From Rhabdophis nuchalis (taxonomy: Eukaryota; Chordata; Lepidosauria; Squamata; Natricidae): DNA of 64,000 nucleotides. Shown piece after piece: positions 20,723 to 30,222 of this stretch. The notes beneath the pieces were generated by a model. The model had not been told where the DNA came from. It worked only from the letters and a program-made list of their open reading frames with translations, and did no database searches. How positions within the stretch are numbered: the first letter of the stretch is position 1; the number at the start of each line of letters is the position of its first letter. Made by a program: the position numbers and the translations under genes. The DNA lies in contig CM077644.1 of assembly GCA_039707465.1 (NCBI GenBank), forward strand, positions 184,988,462 through 185,052,461, read 5' to 3'.

Positions 20723-21612
20723 CAGTAGTAGATGGATCTTCCAACTCTTATCAGGTTTTTCCATTTTCTTTTCATTTGCATTCTCCTAGGAAACCCTTAT
20801 CTTCCCTCTGGTTGCGTGTTGTGTGTGTGATTTTTCAATCATAGAAACTCTTTCTTCATCAGCCAGTTTGCAATCCAAGGCTCTGAAAAGCAAGATAATG
20901 CTTCACAGTTTTGACTCTTATCGTCTTGTTCATTTGAACTAATGCACTTGGCTTTTGGCAAGTGTAATATGTTGGTGCGGAAGGGTGCAAAGCTAACGAA
21001 ATGTAAGAAGTCCTTTATGAATGAATGGGAACATTTAAGATACAAGGTTGCTCTGAGACAGGAAATGCTTTCTCTTACTTTGCAGTGCAGAATCCTTGCT
21101 ACAGACAATTTAATACTATGGCCTCATTCAGACCAACTATAAACTATGATTTAGTATTATGTGAGTAAACCCTGCATGAGGCTTATCCATATAATCCATC
21201 TCCTCCGGTATAACCAAAGGAAGAAAATGAAAATCATTTAAAACAGAGCAGTGCATCACACTGTATTTGATTCCAGAAAAAGTGCTTCAGAGCATACAAT
21301 ATGAGGATTCCTGAATGCAAGCATGGAAAGCCACATATGCCTGGACAAAGATGCAGTTGATGCAAAGAGCTGTGAATTATTAAGTCTTAATTATGGCTTA
21401 CTAAAACAAAAACAAGTTCATACTGTAATTTATCAGGCTATTTGTTTTAATTAAACATGTTAAATATTAATTGCAGGCTAGAATTTTGAAATAAGGAACA
21501 CAAACATCTAAATTTCCCTTCTGTGTCTCATTATCAAAAGTTTGCACAGGCTTATTTGTGCAATATTAACCAGGGATGGAAAAATTATGACTTCCTTGAG
21601 TTTGGTCCAAAG
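20723..21612. other. Unassigned stretch
   Basis: Nothing recognised. Confidence 0.4.
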
Positions 21613-21748
21613 CAGGGGTGCCAAACTCACATCATCATGTTGTCATCAAGTGACGTATTGTGACCTTTTTCCCCCTTCACTAAACCAGGGGTGGGCATGA
21701 CCAGCGTGTGACACATCTGGCCCGCAGGCCTCAAGTTTCACACCTCTA
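21613..21748. mobile_element. hAT-like MITE, family C, near-exact TSD
   Basis: Starts CAGGGGTGCCAAACTC and ends in the inverse form (ttcacacctcta). Flanking octamers gtccaaag (21605-21612) and gtctaaag (21749-21756) differ at one base. 136 bp, no coding capacity. Confidence 0.8.
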
Positions 21749-21900
21749 GTCTAAAGGCACCAGGCAAGAAACCAGGAGAGAGTTCTAGTTCCACTTTAGA
21801 CATGAAAGCTGACTGGGTGACTTTGGGCCAGTCATTTTCTCTCAACCCAATTCACTTTACAGGTTGCTGTGGGGAAAATAACAGGAGGAAGCAGTATTAG

Positions 21901-22265
21901 CAGTGGTGGGATTCAGCCAGGTTGCATCTATTCGGGAGAACCAGTTGTTAACTTTCTAAGCAGTTCGGAGAACCGGTTGTTGGAAGAAATCTTTTTTTTT
22001 TTCACTTTACAGGGCTAATCCTGTAAGGAAGGCAGGAAGGGAACATTCGGGTGTTGTTTCTAGCCTAATCTTTCTTGCCCTGCTTGCAGAAACTGCCTCT
22101 CCGGTTAACCCTTATTACATTATAACAGCTAAGGCGAAGCACCCATCGACCTGAGTGACATTGAATTGGCCACACCCACTCAGTCACATGACCATTGAAC
22201 CACGCCTACCAAGCTGATCATTAGGGCAGAGAACCGGTTGTTAAATTATTTGAATCCCACTACTG
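21901..22265. mobile_element. hAT-like MITE, family B, with exact TSD
   Basis: Begins CAGTGGTGGGATTCAGCC and ends TTTGAATCCCACTACTG. The octamer agtattag flanks both sides exactly (21893-21900 and 22266-22273). The interior contains GAACCGGTTGTT blocks in both halves and the ggccacacccactcagtcac segment common to the family. Confidence 0.92.
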
Positions 22266-22395
22266 AGTATTAGGTATGTTTGCCACTTTCGGCTATTTAT
22301 CAAAACTATAAAGGCAGCATATAAATAAATTAAATAAAAGTTTGCTGGACTATAAATCTCATTGCTGGTCATATTGTTAGAGGCCATGGAATACC

Positions 22396-22530
22396 AGGAA
22401 GGAAGGAAGGAAAGAAGGAAGGAAGGAGGGAGGGAGGGAGGGAGGGAGGGAGGGAGGGAGGGAGGGAGGGAAGGAAGGAAGGAAGGAAGGAAGGAAGGAA
22501 GGAAGGAAGGAAGGAAGGAAGGAAGGAAGG
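22396..22530. repeat. Compound (GGAA)n (GGGA)n microsatellite
   Basis: GGAA units with an AAGA interruption, about eleven GGGA units, then about twenty GGAA units. Confidence 0.95.
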
Positions 22531-23515
22531 AAAACAGACTAATCCTTATAAAAGTATCACTTATGTTGGAACTAGACAAGACTTAGAGAATTCTCAATCT
22601 AATATTTGCTATATGAGGCGGTGCAAAGGGTCTTGTTTGAAAGCTTGCTCTCCTGATCCCTGATTAGAACTTCACAGTGAACTCTTCAATTCTCAGAGGT
22701 CATCATTGGTGTGGCTAACAGGTAATTCTGCTCTTGTCTGGCCTTGTCTCAGCCTGCTAACTTTCTCCACTGCCTCTCCAAAGCTAGATGTCAAGCCTCA
22801 AAAAGACCTTCATTCATCAATGTCTTCACCCTCCAGGTTTTACATGCACTCTGAGGTTAAAGAAAATATTCTCAGCTGTTACTGGGAGTGGGAATAATTC
22901 ATTGTCAAAGCCAAATCAAAAAGGGATTTCACTGTAGGAAAGTGGCGTGTGAACATACTATTTTGCTTTTTTCTGAAAAACAGGAAATGCTGCACAATTA
23001 CGTTATTTTTCCCTAACAAAAATCAGCCTAGAATTTAATTATTCCCCATATAATTAATTCAATTTCACACAACATACAGACATAAAACTGAGAAAATGTG
23101 GGGAAAGTAAAGGACAATTGGGGGGGTCACAATAATAAGAGATTGTGCACTGAGAAACTAACTCAGATGTGGGAAGCATTTTATTTCTTTGTAACATTTA
23201 TTAACTGCTCATCCACAGGTAACTCTGGGCAGTTTATACTATTACTATTAGAAGATAAAACTCTGGTCCCAGTGACCAACCCAGATTCAATCTTGCAAAG
23301 ATAAAATGTACAAAATCTTCTGATATAATAAATACAATACTATAAAAACTCAGATATCATCCTAGCTGAAAGATGGGGAAGGAGGGAGTAAAACGAGTAA
23401 GGAAGGGGGTGGGATCTGTGTGGTTAATCTATGAATCACCCCCCTGCGTGAACAAGCAAATTGTCAGAGTCAAGTCTTTAAGCTACTTTGGAAGGTCAGG
23501 AGGGTTGCAACTATC
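22531..23515. other. Unassigned stretch, possible LINE tail
   Basis: 23195-23345 loosely resembles an antisense LINE 3' tail (tttattaactgctcatcc...ctgggcagttta). The rest is not recognised. Confidence 0.3.
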
Positions 23516-23906
23516 CAGGGGTGGGTTTCTGGGGGTTTGCATAGCTGGCCATGCCCTACCCCTTACCTCCCACCCCTCCCTCCCAGGAGTCCCACATGGC
23601 CCATTCATGATACCAGGTAAGTACCGGTCCTGCATGGAGGCTCGGGGAAGGGGGGGAAATGGGCCTACTGGTGGTTCTGAAAATCCAGAAATGATCCCGT
23701 TCCTGGCCTTCAGAGCGCTTCCAGAGCCCAAGGGAGGCAGTTTTCACCCTCCCAGAGGCTCAAGGAAAGCCTCCGGAACCTAGGGAAGGCAAAAAATGCC
23801 CCCCTGCCATGGTGCAGGGGGCTGACTAGGACATGTCCACCATAGCCACGCCCACCCATCAACAGGGCAGCAAACCCATTGCTGCAATTTTTGAAGCCCA
23901 CCTCTG
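23516..23906. mobile_element. hAT-like MITE, family B variant
   Basis: Starts CAGGGGTGGGTTTCTG and ends TTTGAAGCCCACCTCTG. The flanking octamers caactatc and tagccatc differ at three positions, all transitions, so a decayed duplication is possible. The middle part is shared with 28460-28880 (cccaggagtc, ccaggtaagta, gaggctcaaggaaagcctcc). Confidence 0.65.
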
Positions 23907-24112
23907 TAGCCATCCTTACTCAGGGAGGCATATTCTAAAGGGCAGGTGCAACAACAGAGAAGGCTCTTCTGCTGAATCCCATGAGCTGGAATACCCTGGC
24001 CAATGGGGACCTCAGGATGCCTCCTCTGCCAGCATGGATGGGCAGGCCAATTCCACTGAGATGAGATGGTCCTTCAGCTAGCCTGGAGCCATGCCATTAA
24101 GAACTTTAATGG

Positions 24113-24929
24113 GTAGGATTTCAGAACGTCCCTGAGTCAAGCACTGAGGATCTGAAAGATTTAATGTGTACGATATTAGCAGATTATACAAAAAAGAGTA
24201 AGGAAGATATTTGGGGGGACATTGATCTGATTTATAGAATTAATGCAGCATATGCCAGGATAAATGAAGTACCCAGAGAGATACATATTAAATTTGTAAG
24301 AAGGTCTACAAGGGAGGGGATCCTGAGAGCACAGAGAGACGGTCCTTTAATCTATCAACAGAACGAGATTGCCATCTTGAAACAGATCCCGAAAAAGATT
24401 AGAGAGATAAGGAGGAACTATTCCTTCTTATCCAAAAGATTATTCAAAAAGGGGGTGTGGTTCAAGTGGGTGATGCCTGAGGGAATGTTGGTGTTCTGGG
24501 AGGGGGGAAGAGTAAGAATTAAAACAATTGCAGAGGCGCAAGCCTTTCTCAAAAAACATTCCTCAATCCTGGAGGATGAAAATGGGGGAACGGAGGGGGG
24601 CGCGGCTCTGCCCACTGGAGGTCAGGGAGAGGAAGACACAATTGCCAAAAGACTTAGATCTCACAAATGACTTTATTTTTGTTTAGTGTAACTTTTATTT
24701 GGATGTTAATAAATGATTGATTGCATAGATTTTAGACTGAAATATCTGTATCTCTTTCCACTTTGTAGAACAAATGAAAAATTTATTGTATTATCTTTTT
24801 TTTTTATGAAGCCTCGGAGGGGGCCAACATCTCCGACATAGAGGTTCTCAATATGTCTTTGTATCACCTTATACCCTTTTCCTATTTCTTTTAAAATTTG
24901 TAAAACCCAATAAAACTTTTTCAAAATCG
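24113..24929 (+). mobile_element. ORF2-less L1 insertion with 14-bp TSD
   Basis: A retroposed L1 derivative. Flanks are aagaactttaatgg (24099-24112) and aaggactttaatgg (24930-24943), a 14-bp duplication with one mismatch. It starts within ORF1, carries the ORF1 C-terminal domain (24164-24670), then passes in under 260 bp to an A/T-rich 3' UTR ending aataaaactttttcaaaatc. The whole ORF2, normally several kilobases, is missing. Confidence 0.75.
24164..24670 (+). CDS. L1 ORF1-type RNA-binding protein, C-terminal part
   Basis: A 168-residue open frame matching the C-terminal half of L1 ORF1 proteins (RRM plus C-terminal domain). It shows IDLIYRINAAYAR, then IHIKFVRRSTREGILRAQR, then IRRNYSFLSKRLF, then VWFKWVMPEGMLVFWEGG, RIKTIAEAQAFLKKH and an acidic/glycine-rich tail. 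L1 ORF1p coats element RNA as a trimer. The coiled coil that drives trimerisation is missing because of 5' truncation; in-frame codons continue a little upstream of this Met. No ORF2 follows. The frame is intact, so the insertion is not very old. The family call is from pattern similarity, not a search. Confidence 0.75.
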   Translation: MCTILADYTKKSKEDIWGDIDLIYRINAAYARINEVPREIHIKFVRRSTREGILRAQRDGPLIYQQNEIAILKQIPKKIREIRRNYSFLSKRLFKKGVWFKWVMPEGMLVFWEGGRVRIKTIAEAQAFLKKHSSILEDENGGTEGGAALPTGGQGEEDTIAKRLRSHK

Positions 24930-25149
24930 AAGGACTTTAATGGTAATGACCAATACCTTGAATTGCACCTGGAAGCAAACCAGCCTCCAGTGCAGCTCAC
25001 AGAGCAGTGATGTTACATGGGCCACCCTTGGCCCCAAGAACTGCCCATGCTTATGCACTCTGCACCAACTGTAGCTTCTGGATGCTTTTCAAGGATAGCC
25101 CTATGTAGACTGCATTGGAACATCCAACTGAGAGATAACAATATTTAAG

Positions 25150-25490
25150 GGAGATTTCTTAGTGGTAAGTGTATTTTGAAGTGAAAAAAATTATTTTGGG
25201 TCTTTGCACCTGAAAGGTGTCCAACCACTACCCATATTATTCTCGTGCCTTTAGAAAATGAGAATGTCCCATGGTTGACATCGTGAACTATATCTTCATG
25301 CTTTATTTTGCACTGATTGGTCAATCCTAGGGAAGCCTGATTCCTGATGGGCATCAGGATAGGCAATTCCCCACCTCTTCTTTATGAGCTCTCCGTCATC
25401 TGCTGAATAAACAGACTAATTTTGCATTTTAAAAATCTATCTCTGAAGGCTCTTTTTTTAACCTCTGCCACTAACACAACACAAACTCAG
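25150..25490 (+). mobile_element. Possible solo LTR (singleton)
   Basis: Contains gcactgattggtcaatcc (CCAAT-like), ctttatgagctctccg as a TATA-like region, gctgaataaacag as polyadenylation signal and a U5-like tail. Boundaries are guesses and no second copy is present. Confidence 0.35.
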
Positions 25491-25923
25491 GAAAGGTGGG
25501 AAAGATTTGTTTTTTCAGTATGCCATAACATGAGAACTCCTGCTGGGAAAGTGGTAAATATTCTTATACAAGCAAGAGTTTGAAAGAGAAAAGTAGATTT
25601 AAAAAAAAAAACAGTTCAAACCAGCAGCAATGGAAAGGGATACCTGCTCCACAAAATTCACTGATGCTATGTAAAGTCTTTGAAATGCAACTTTTGCTTT
25701 GAAATGAAAGTGAACCTCAGAATTCTCAGGATACTTCGAGGGAAAGGAAGAAATCTAATACCCTGGAGTGAATTAACTCCAGGAAGGATAGGACTGAGAT
25801 GGTGAAGTACTGTAGAGTAGTGTTTCTCTACCTTAGCAATTTAGCAACATGAGTCTTTACTGGGGAACTTCCGTCCACAATGGTGGAATTAATTTGACAT
25901 ATCAAATTAATTGACATAGATTG
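25491..25923. other. Unassigned stretch
   Basis: Contains a family P-like fragment near 25825-25860 (gtgtttctctaccttagcaa). Nothing else recognised. Confidence 0.3.
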
Positions 25924-26398
25924 GTGTTTCTCAACCTTGACAGCTTTCAGATCAGTGAACTTTCAACTCCCAAGAATTCTTAAGGTAACGGTAAAGGTTC
26001 CCCTCACAGATATGTCCTAATCATTCCTGACTCTAGGGGGCGGTGCTCATCTCCATTTCAAAGCTGAAGAGCCAGCCCCATTCGAAGATGTCTCCGTGGT
26101 CATGTGACTAGCATGATTAAATGCCAAAGGCACACAGAAGGCTGTTACCTTTCCACCAAAGGTGGTCCCTATTCTTCTACTTGCATTTTTTACATGTTTT
26201 CGAACTGCTAGGTTGGAAGAAGCTGGGACAAGTAACGGGAGCTCACTCCATTACGCGGTGCTAGGGATTCAAACTGCCGAACTGCCAACCTTATTGTCGA
26301 CAAACTCAGTGTCTTAGACACTGAGCCACCATGTCTCCAAGAATTCTTAGTACTGGCCATATTGGCTGAGTCTTTAAATTCATGCATCACAAAGCTGC
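25924..26398. mobile_element. Decayed fold-back MITE (family P) interrupted by a SINE
   Basis: Left half gtttctcaaccttgacagc...caactcccaagaattct and right half taaattcatgcatcac...ggttggcaat match a diverged family P element. The Sauria SINE at 25983-26336 sits in its centre. Confidence 0.5.
25983..26336 (-). mobile_element. Sauria-type SINE, full length, with 13-bp TSD
   Basis: Read on the minus strand: a tRNA-like head (gtggctcagtgtctaagaca, then B-box-like tttgaatccctag), a middle with agctcccgttacttgtccca, and an end of gaacctttaccgttacctt resembling the (ACCTTT)n tail. Sauria SINEs share this tail with BovB LINEs. The flanks ccaagaattctta (25970-25982 and 26337-26349) are an exact 13-bp target-site duplication. 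Confidence 0.9.
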
Positions 26399-26551
26399 CC
26401 AGGTTGGCAATTACTACTATAGAATATCATAAATCATAGCTGATGCCATGTGGGTACCACCAGCTCAGCTCTGCAAAGGCCCTAGTAAGGATCACACAGA
26501 AATAAAATTGACTAGAAAGCATTGTATCATGCTAAGATAATATATCTTGTA

Positions 26552-26640
26552 TGTATTTTAATTTTCCTGTGCGCCGCCCTGGGTCCGTTTGGAGAAGGGC
26601 GGGGTATAAATTGAATAAATATAAATATAATATATATCCT
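26552..26640 (+). mobile_element. L2-like LINE extreme 3' end
   Basis: Only the last 90 bp: ttcctgtgcgccgccctggg, a hairpin-like gagaagggcggggtataa and an A/T tail. It matches the tail of the copy at 38943-39362. Confidence 0.7.
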
Positions 26641-26811
26641 TGTTACTACGGAAGTGGCTGCAATTTTAAATGGTTCATCTTGGCTTGACAACACTTTTCT
26701 TCCATGACTTGCTGCCAAATTCCACCATTGAGGCCCCTGTGCTCCATCATATTGTTGCAAACAGCAAACAGGCCACCCCTTTATCTGAGCAAAGTTGTTA
26801 ATAAGCCCAAA
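26641..26811. other. Possible 3' UTR of the candidate exon
   Basis: Lies just past the stop codon of the minus-strand candidate exon. No clear polyadenylation signal was seen. Confidence 0.25.
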
Positions 26812-27091
26812 AAATCATTTGAATTGTAATTGTTCTCCTTTCTCCTCAAGGGTTATATCATTTGTATAAAACCTCTTTAGTTGCTGAGGCCCAGGTTTGG
26901 GATTCAGCATGATGAACAGACCCCAAAGGACAGGAGGGGTATAAACAGCAGCAGTTTTCTTAGAAATATGCAAGGTTGTGTTTGCCTCAAACATCATTTC
27001 CTTGTGCTTTGGCTTCATTATTTTCTTCTTGTGTAGAAGAATAGTAATAATTACAGCAATGCTGACAGTCATGGGACCAAAGATTGCAGTG
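26812..27091 (-). CDS. Candidate 3'-terminal exon of an unrecognised membrane protein
   Basis: On the minus strand a pyrimidine-rich ttctttatttttag at about 27092-27105 looks like a splice acceptor. It is followed by an open frame of about 92 codons to a TGA at 26812-26814. The encoded segment begins HKYTTAIFGPM, has one hydrophobic helix (VSIAVIITILL) followed at once by HKKKIMKPKHK, as in a type I membrane protein stop-transfer, then a polar tail ending KGEQLQFK. Unlike neighbouring short frames it has balanced codons and normal protein composition. I do not recognise the family. Upstream exons would lie to the right and were not found in this window. It could still be chance or a pseudogene. 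Confidence 0.4.
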
Positions 27092-27105
27092 GTATATTTA
27101 TGCCT

Positions 27106-27535
27106 AAAAATAAAGAACAGATGCTTGCAATAAATTTGCTAGTAATACTGACATTTTCTTATTATTTTCAGCAAATGTTTTTAGCAATTTTAATCGTGTG
27201 CTTCGGATTCCACACCAGCCGAATTCAACCCTTCTACTATTTCTCCTTAGCAAAACATTTGCTATTCACCGCATGCTGGCTCAGTTATGTTGGTGCAAAC
27301 TAAACCAGTAAAACTGCTGAAGTGCAAAGAAGCTGCAGTGCTCTCCGGACATAAATATCAACAATCAATACTTGTGCTGGACAACAATCCTCAAACCAGT
27401 TTCCAGGGTTAATCAACATTCAGTCAACCTATCCAAGCAGGGGAAATTTCCCTATTGAAAATCATGTAAGCATGATGATGTTTGGAAAAAAATATTAAAT
27501 GATGGCTTATTACTACCTAAATATGCCATACAGCT
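27106..27535. other. Unassigned stretch
   Basis: Would be intronic if the candidate exon is real. Nothing recognised. Confidence 0.3.
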
Positions 27536-28003
27536 GCATTAACAGAGGGATAGTCTCAAGATCACATCAAGTGTTAATACCACTTTATAAGGCCTTGATA
27601 AGACCACACTTAGAATACTATATTTAGTTTTCGTTGGCACTATGTAGAAAAGGTGTTGAGACTCTACAGAGTGCAGAGAAGAGCAACAAAGATTGCTCTT
27701 CTCTGCAAGCTAAAACATATGAAGAACAGTTGCAGGAACTGGATATGTCTAGTTTAATAAAAAGAAGGACTAGGGGAGACATGATGACAGTGTTCCAATA
27801 TCTCAGGGGCTGCCACAAAGAAGAGGGAGTCAAGCTATTTTCCAAAGCACCTGAGGGTAGAACAAGAAGCAATGGGTGGAAACTAATCAAGGAGAGAAGC
27901 AACTTAGAACTAAGAAGAAATTTCCTGACAGTTAGAACAATTAATCAGTGGAACAATTTGCCTATAGAAGTTATGAATACTCCAACACTGCTGTTGGAGA
28001 AAA
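27536..28003 (+). mobile_element. CR1 LINE 3' fragment
   Basis: Aligns with the C-terminal coding part of the intact CR1 (from the INRGIVSRS-like codons, compare 12496). It has a stop near 27627, a small duplication or rearrangement around 27690-27712 (gagaagagcaa recurring in inverted form), and an open frame 27634-28020 that covers the ORF2 C-terminus. It ends before the CR1 3' UTR. 5'-truncated and diverged. Confidence 0.85.
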
Positions 28004-28459
28004 AAGTGCAAAAAGTGTAGTACTGTATTTTCTGCTTTTTTTTTTTAGTGATTGTAGTAGTGGAGTGGAGTAGAGTTGAGTGGAGTAGTGGAGTGTCTGA
28101 TTGTTATTCTTAATTGAAATTTACCACGACTTTTTTAGGAAGTAACATTTTAGCACTCAAGAGTCTGCTATGATTGGAACAGTTTATAAACCCAATCCAT
28201 CAATTAATGGATTAAAAGAGAATGGAAGTTTGAAAACAAAACTTTCACACCCTTTTGTGTATGTGAGCTGTCTCTTTTACAAAATTCTAAGCCAGATTTT
28301 CCCAATAATGCTACCCATTCATAAACTTTATGAATTCAAGGTGAAGTTTTAGCCTCTCATAAAGAAAGGCTTCACTATTAAAGAAGTTTATTAGACATTT
28401 TCTCCCATCCGGTTCCAATAAGATTCACATACGTAAATATATTCTTTTAAGTGTACAGT
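28004..28459. other. Unassigned stretch
   Basis: Includes a short gtggagtag-type repeat at 28055-28095. Otherwise nothing recognised. Confidence 0.35.
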
Positions 28460-28880
28460 CAGGGGTGGGATGCTGAGGGTTTGCACAGGTTCGGGAGAAC
28501 CTCTAGCTAAGAATCCACCCAGTTTGGAGAACCCGCAAATCCCACCCCTGGCTGGCCTCACCCAACCTGTCTCTCCCATCCCATCCCATGCTGCCCCTCC
28601 CAGGAGTCTCCACACAGACCATTTGAGATGCCAGGTAAGTACAGGGCCTGTGCAGAGGCCCAGCGAGGGCAAAAAAGGGGCTTCCCAGAAGTTCCAAAAG
28701 GGCAAAAACAGGCCCATTTCTGGCCATCGAAAGACCTCTGCAGCCTGGGGAGGCTGTTTTCACCCTCCCTGAGGCTCAAGGAAAGCCTCCGGAGCCTAGG
28801 AAGGTCAAAACTGCCTCCCACCATGGTGTAGGAGGCCGACTTGGCCATGGCCACCATGGCCATGGTCACCCAGCAACGGG
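28460..28880. mobile_element. hAT-like MITE, family B variant, right end lost
   Basis: Starts CAGGGGTGGGATGCTGAGG and shares the central blocks of 23516-23906. A second inverted tip (caaatcccacccctg) at about 28541-28555 suggests either an internal copy of the terminus or a nested short element of about 96 bp. Confidence 0.55.
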
Positions 28881-29564
28881 GTATTTAAGTGAAGTATTTA
28901 AGTATTGAGCATTAGAATTTGAAGTTGGCAATTCCACATCCATCAATTATATGTGTTTTATTTTACACTTTTCTATAACTTTCCTTAATAAACTAGACTG
29001 CTGATGCAGGTGTTAATTAATGAGGGGAAAAAGCCCTAGGAGGAAGTTTAAATCTATTTTCCCAAGCTAAAGTAATTCATTTCTAATGAAAATTCACCTG
29101 GCTTCTTACATTTTAGCTGGTCTTATATGTAACACCTCATTATCTCTATTTGACATTTAAGCCTGTATGAATTATAAGGCTCCTCATGTTTCGCCAGGAC
29201 ATTTTCCCAGAAGGACTCTATCTATACAGTTAACAAAAATGATTGCATATGGATGCAAAATGAATATAGGTATCTCTTCAAAACTATGCAACTTCTACAA
29301 TACACAAAACATATGAAAACTAATGAACAGACCGCTTACCTCTTTACAACCACTGTATATTTAATATTGCAGATTTGATCTCCCTCCATATCATTGGAAC
29401 CAATCTTTACAAGCAAATCATGTTTCAAATAATTTTCACTCTTCTGGACCATGTGTCCGCATGCACAGTTTTGTTTTAATTGGCCTTTAAATCTACAGAA
29501 ACCTACCAGAGTGCTTTGCAGCAGATTTGTTTAGTGAATTTAGAAGCTGTTCATTTTTAAAGTA
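28881..29564. other. Unassigned stretch
   Basis: A/T-rich with no recognised feature. Confidence 0.35.
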
Positions 29565-29745
29565 ACCAGGGGGGAAAAACCCAGAGCAGCTCTTGGCGCA
29601 ATGTGGGCACACCACCACATGCCCAATTTTGCCCATGTCATCACATTCTGAACAAGCTACAGCTTCTGAATGGTTGCCAAGGGCTGCCCCATGCAGACTC
29701 ATAGAAGAGTCCAAAGCATGAGGTAAATATTGTACAAGTGATTGT
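29565..29745 (-). mobile_element. Old L2-like LINE fragment
   Basis: The antisense block aagctacagcttctgaatgg and ccccatgcagactc resembles 25070-25115 and the RT C-terminal block at 500-550. Strongly diverged. Confidence 0.4.
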
Positions 29746-29982
29746 CAGGATGACCTCCTGATTCAGAATCAGTCTCAGATGGATCAATAGATGAAGCTGT
29801 GCTCTTCAAGCAGAACCTGTGAGTCCAAGATAACCCTTAGTCTACATACCAGTCTTAAAAGGAGAAGAGCAACTCTATCCAATACTAAAACTGGAAAGTC
29901 CCCTGATGCAGATCTCCCCCCTAAATCTATATCCATTCAGTCTTGTGGGGATTGAGCCCAAATCTGTTTCTTAAAAGGATAG

Positions 29983-30222
29983 CAATAGCAATAGCATTTA
30001 GACTTATATACTGCTTCACAGTACTTTACAGCCCTATCTAAGTGGTTTACATTGTCAGAATATTACCTCCAATAATCTGGGTCCTCATTTTACCTACCTT
30101 GAAGGATGGAAGACTGAGTCAACCCCGAGCCTGGTGAGATTCGAACTGTCAAATTGCAGGCAGCCAGCAGTCAGTAGAAGTAGCCTGCAGTACTTCATTC
30201 TAACCACTGCACCACTGCAGTT
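29983..30222 (-). mobile_element. tRNA-derived SINE with (CTATTG)n tail
   Basis: Tail agcaatagcaatagc at the left, then cttatatactgcttcaca, aatctgggtcctcatttta and a B-box-like ggtgagattcgaactg (in reverse) near the tRNA-like head at the right. Full length. Confidence 0.8.

Larger units (their letters stand above)
23907..25145 (-). mobile_element. Old L2-like LINE fragment split by an L1 insertion
   Basis: Segments 23930-24112 and 24944-25145 resemble the antisense RT C-terminal block of the L2-like copy at 103-600 (compare cagagaaggc, aatgaccaataccttgaa and gtgatgttacatggg with 200-460). It is strongly diverged. The ORF2-less L1 at 24113-24929 splits it. Confidence 0.6.
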
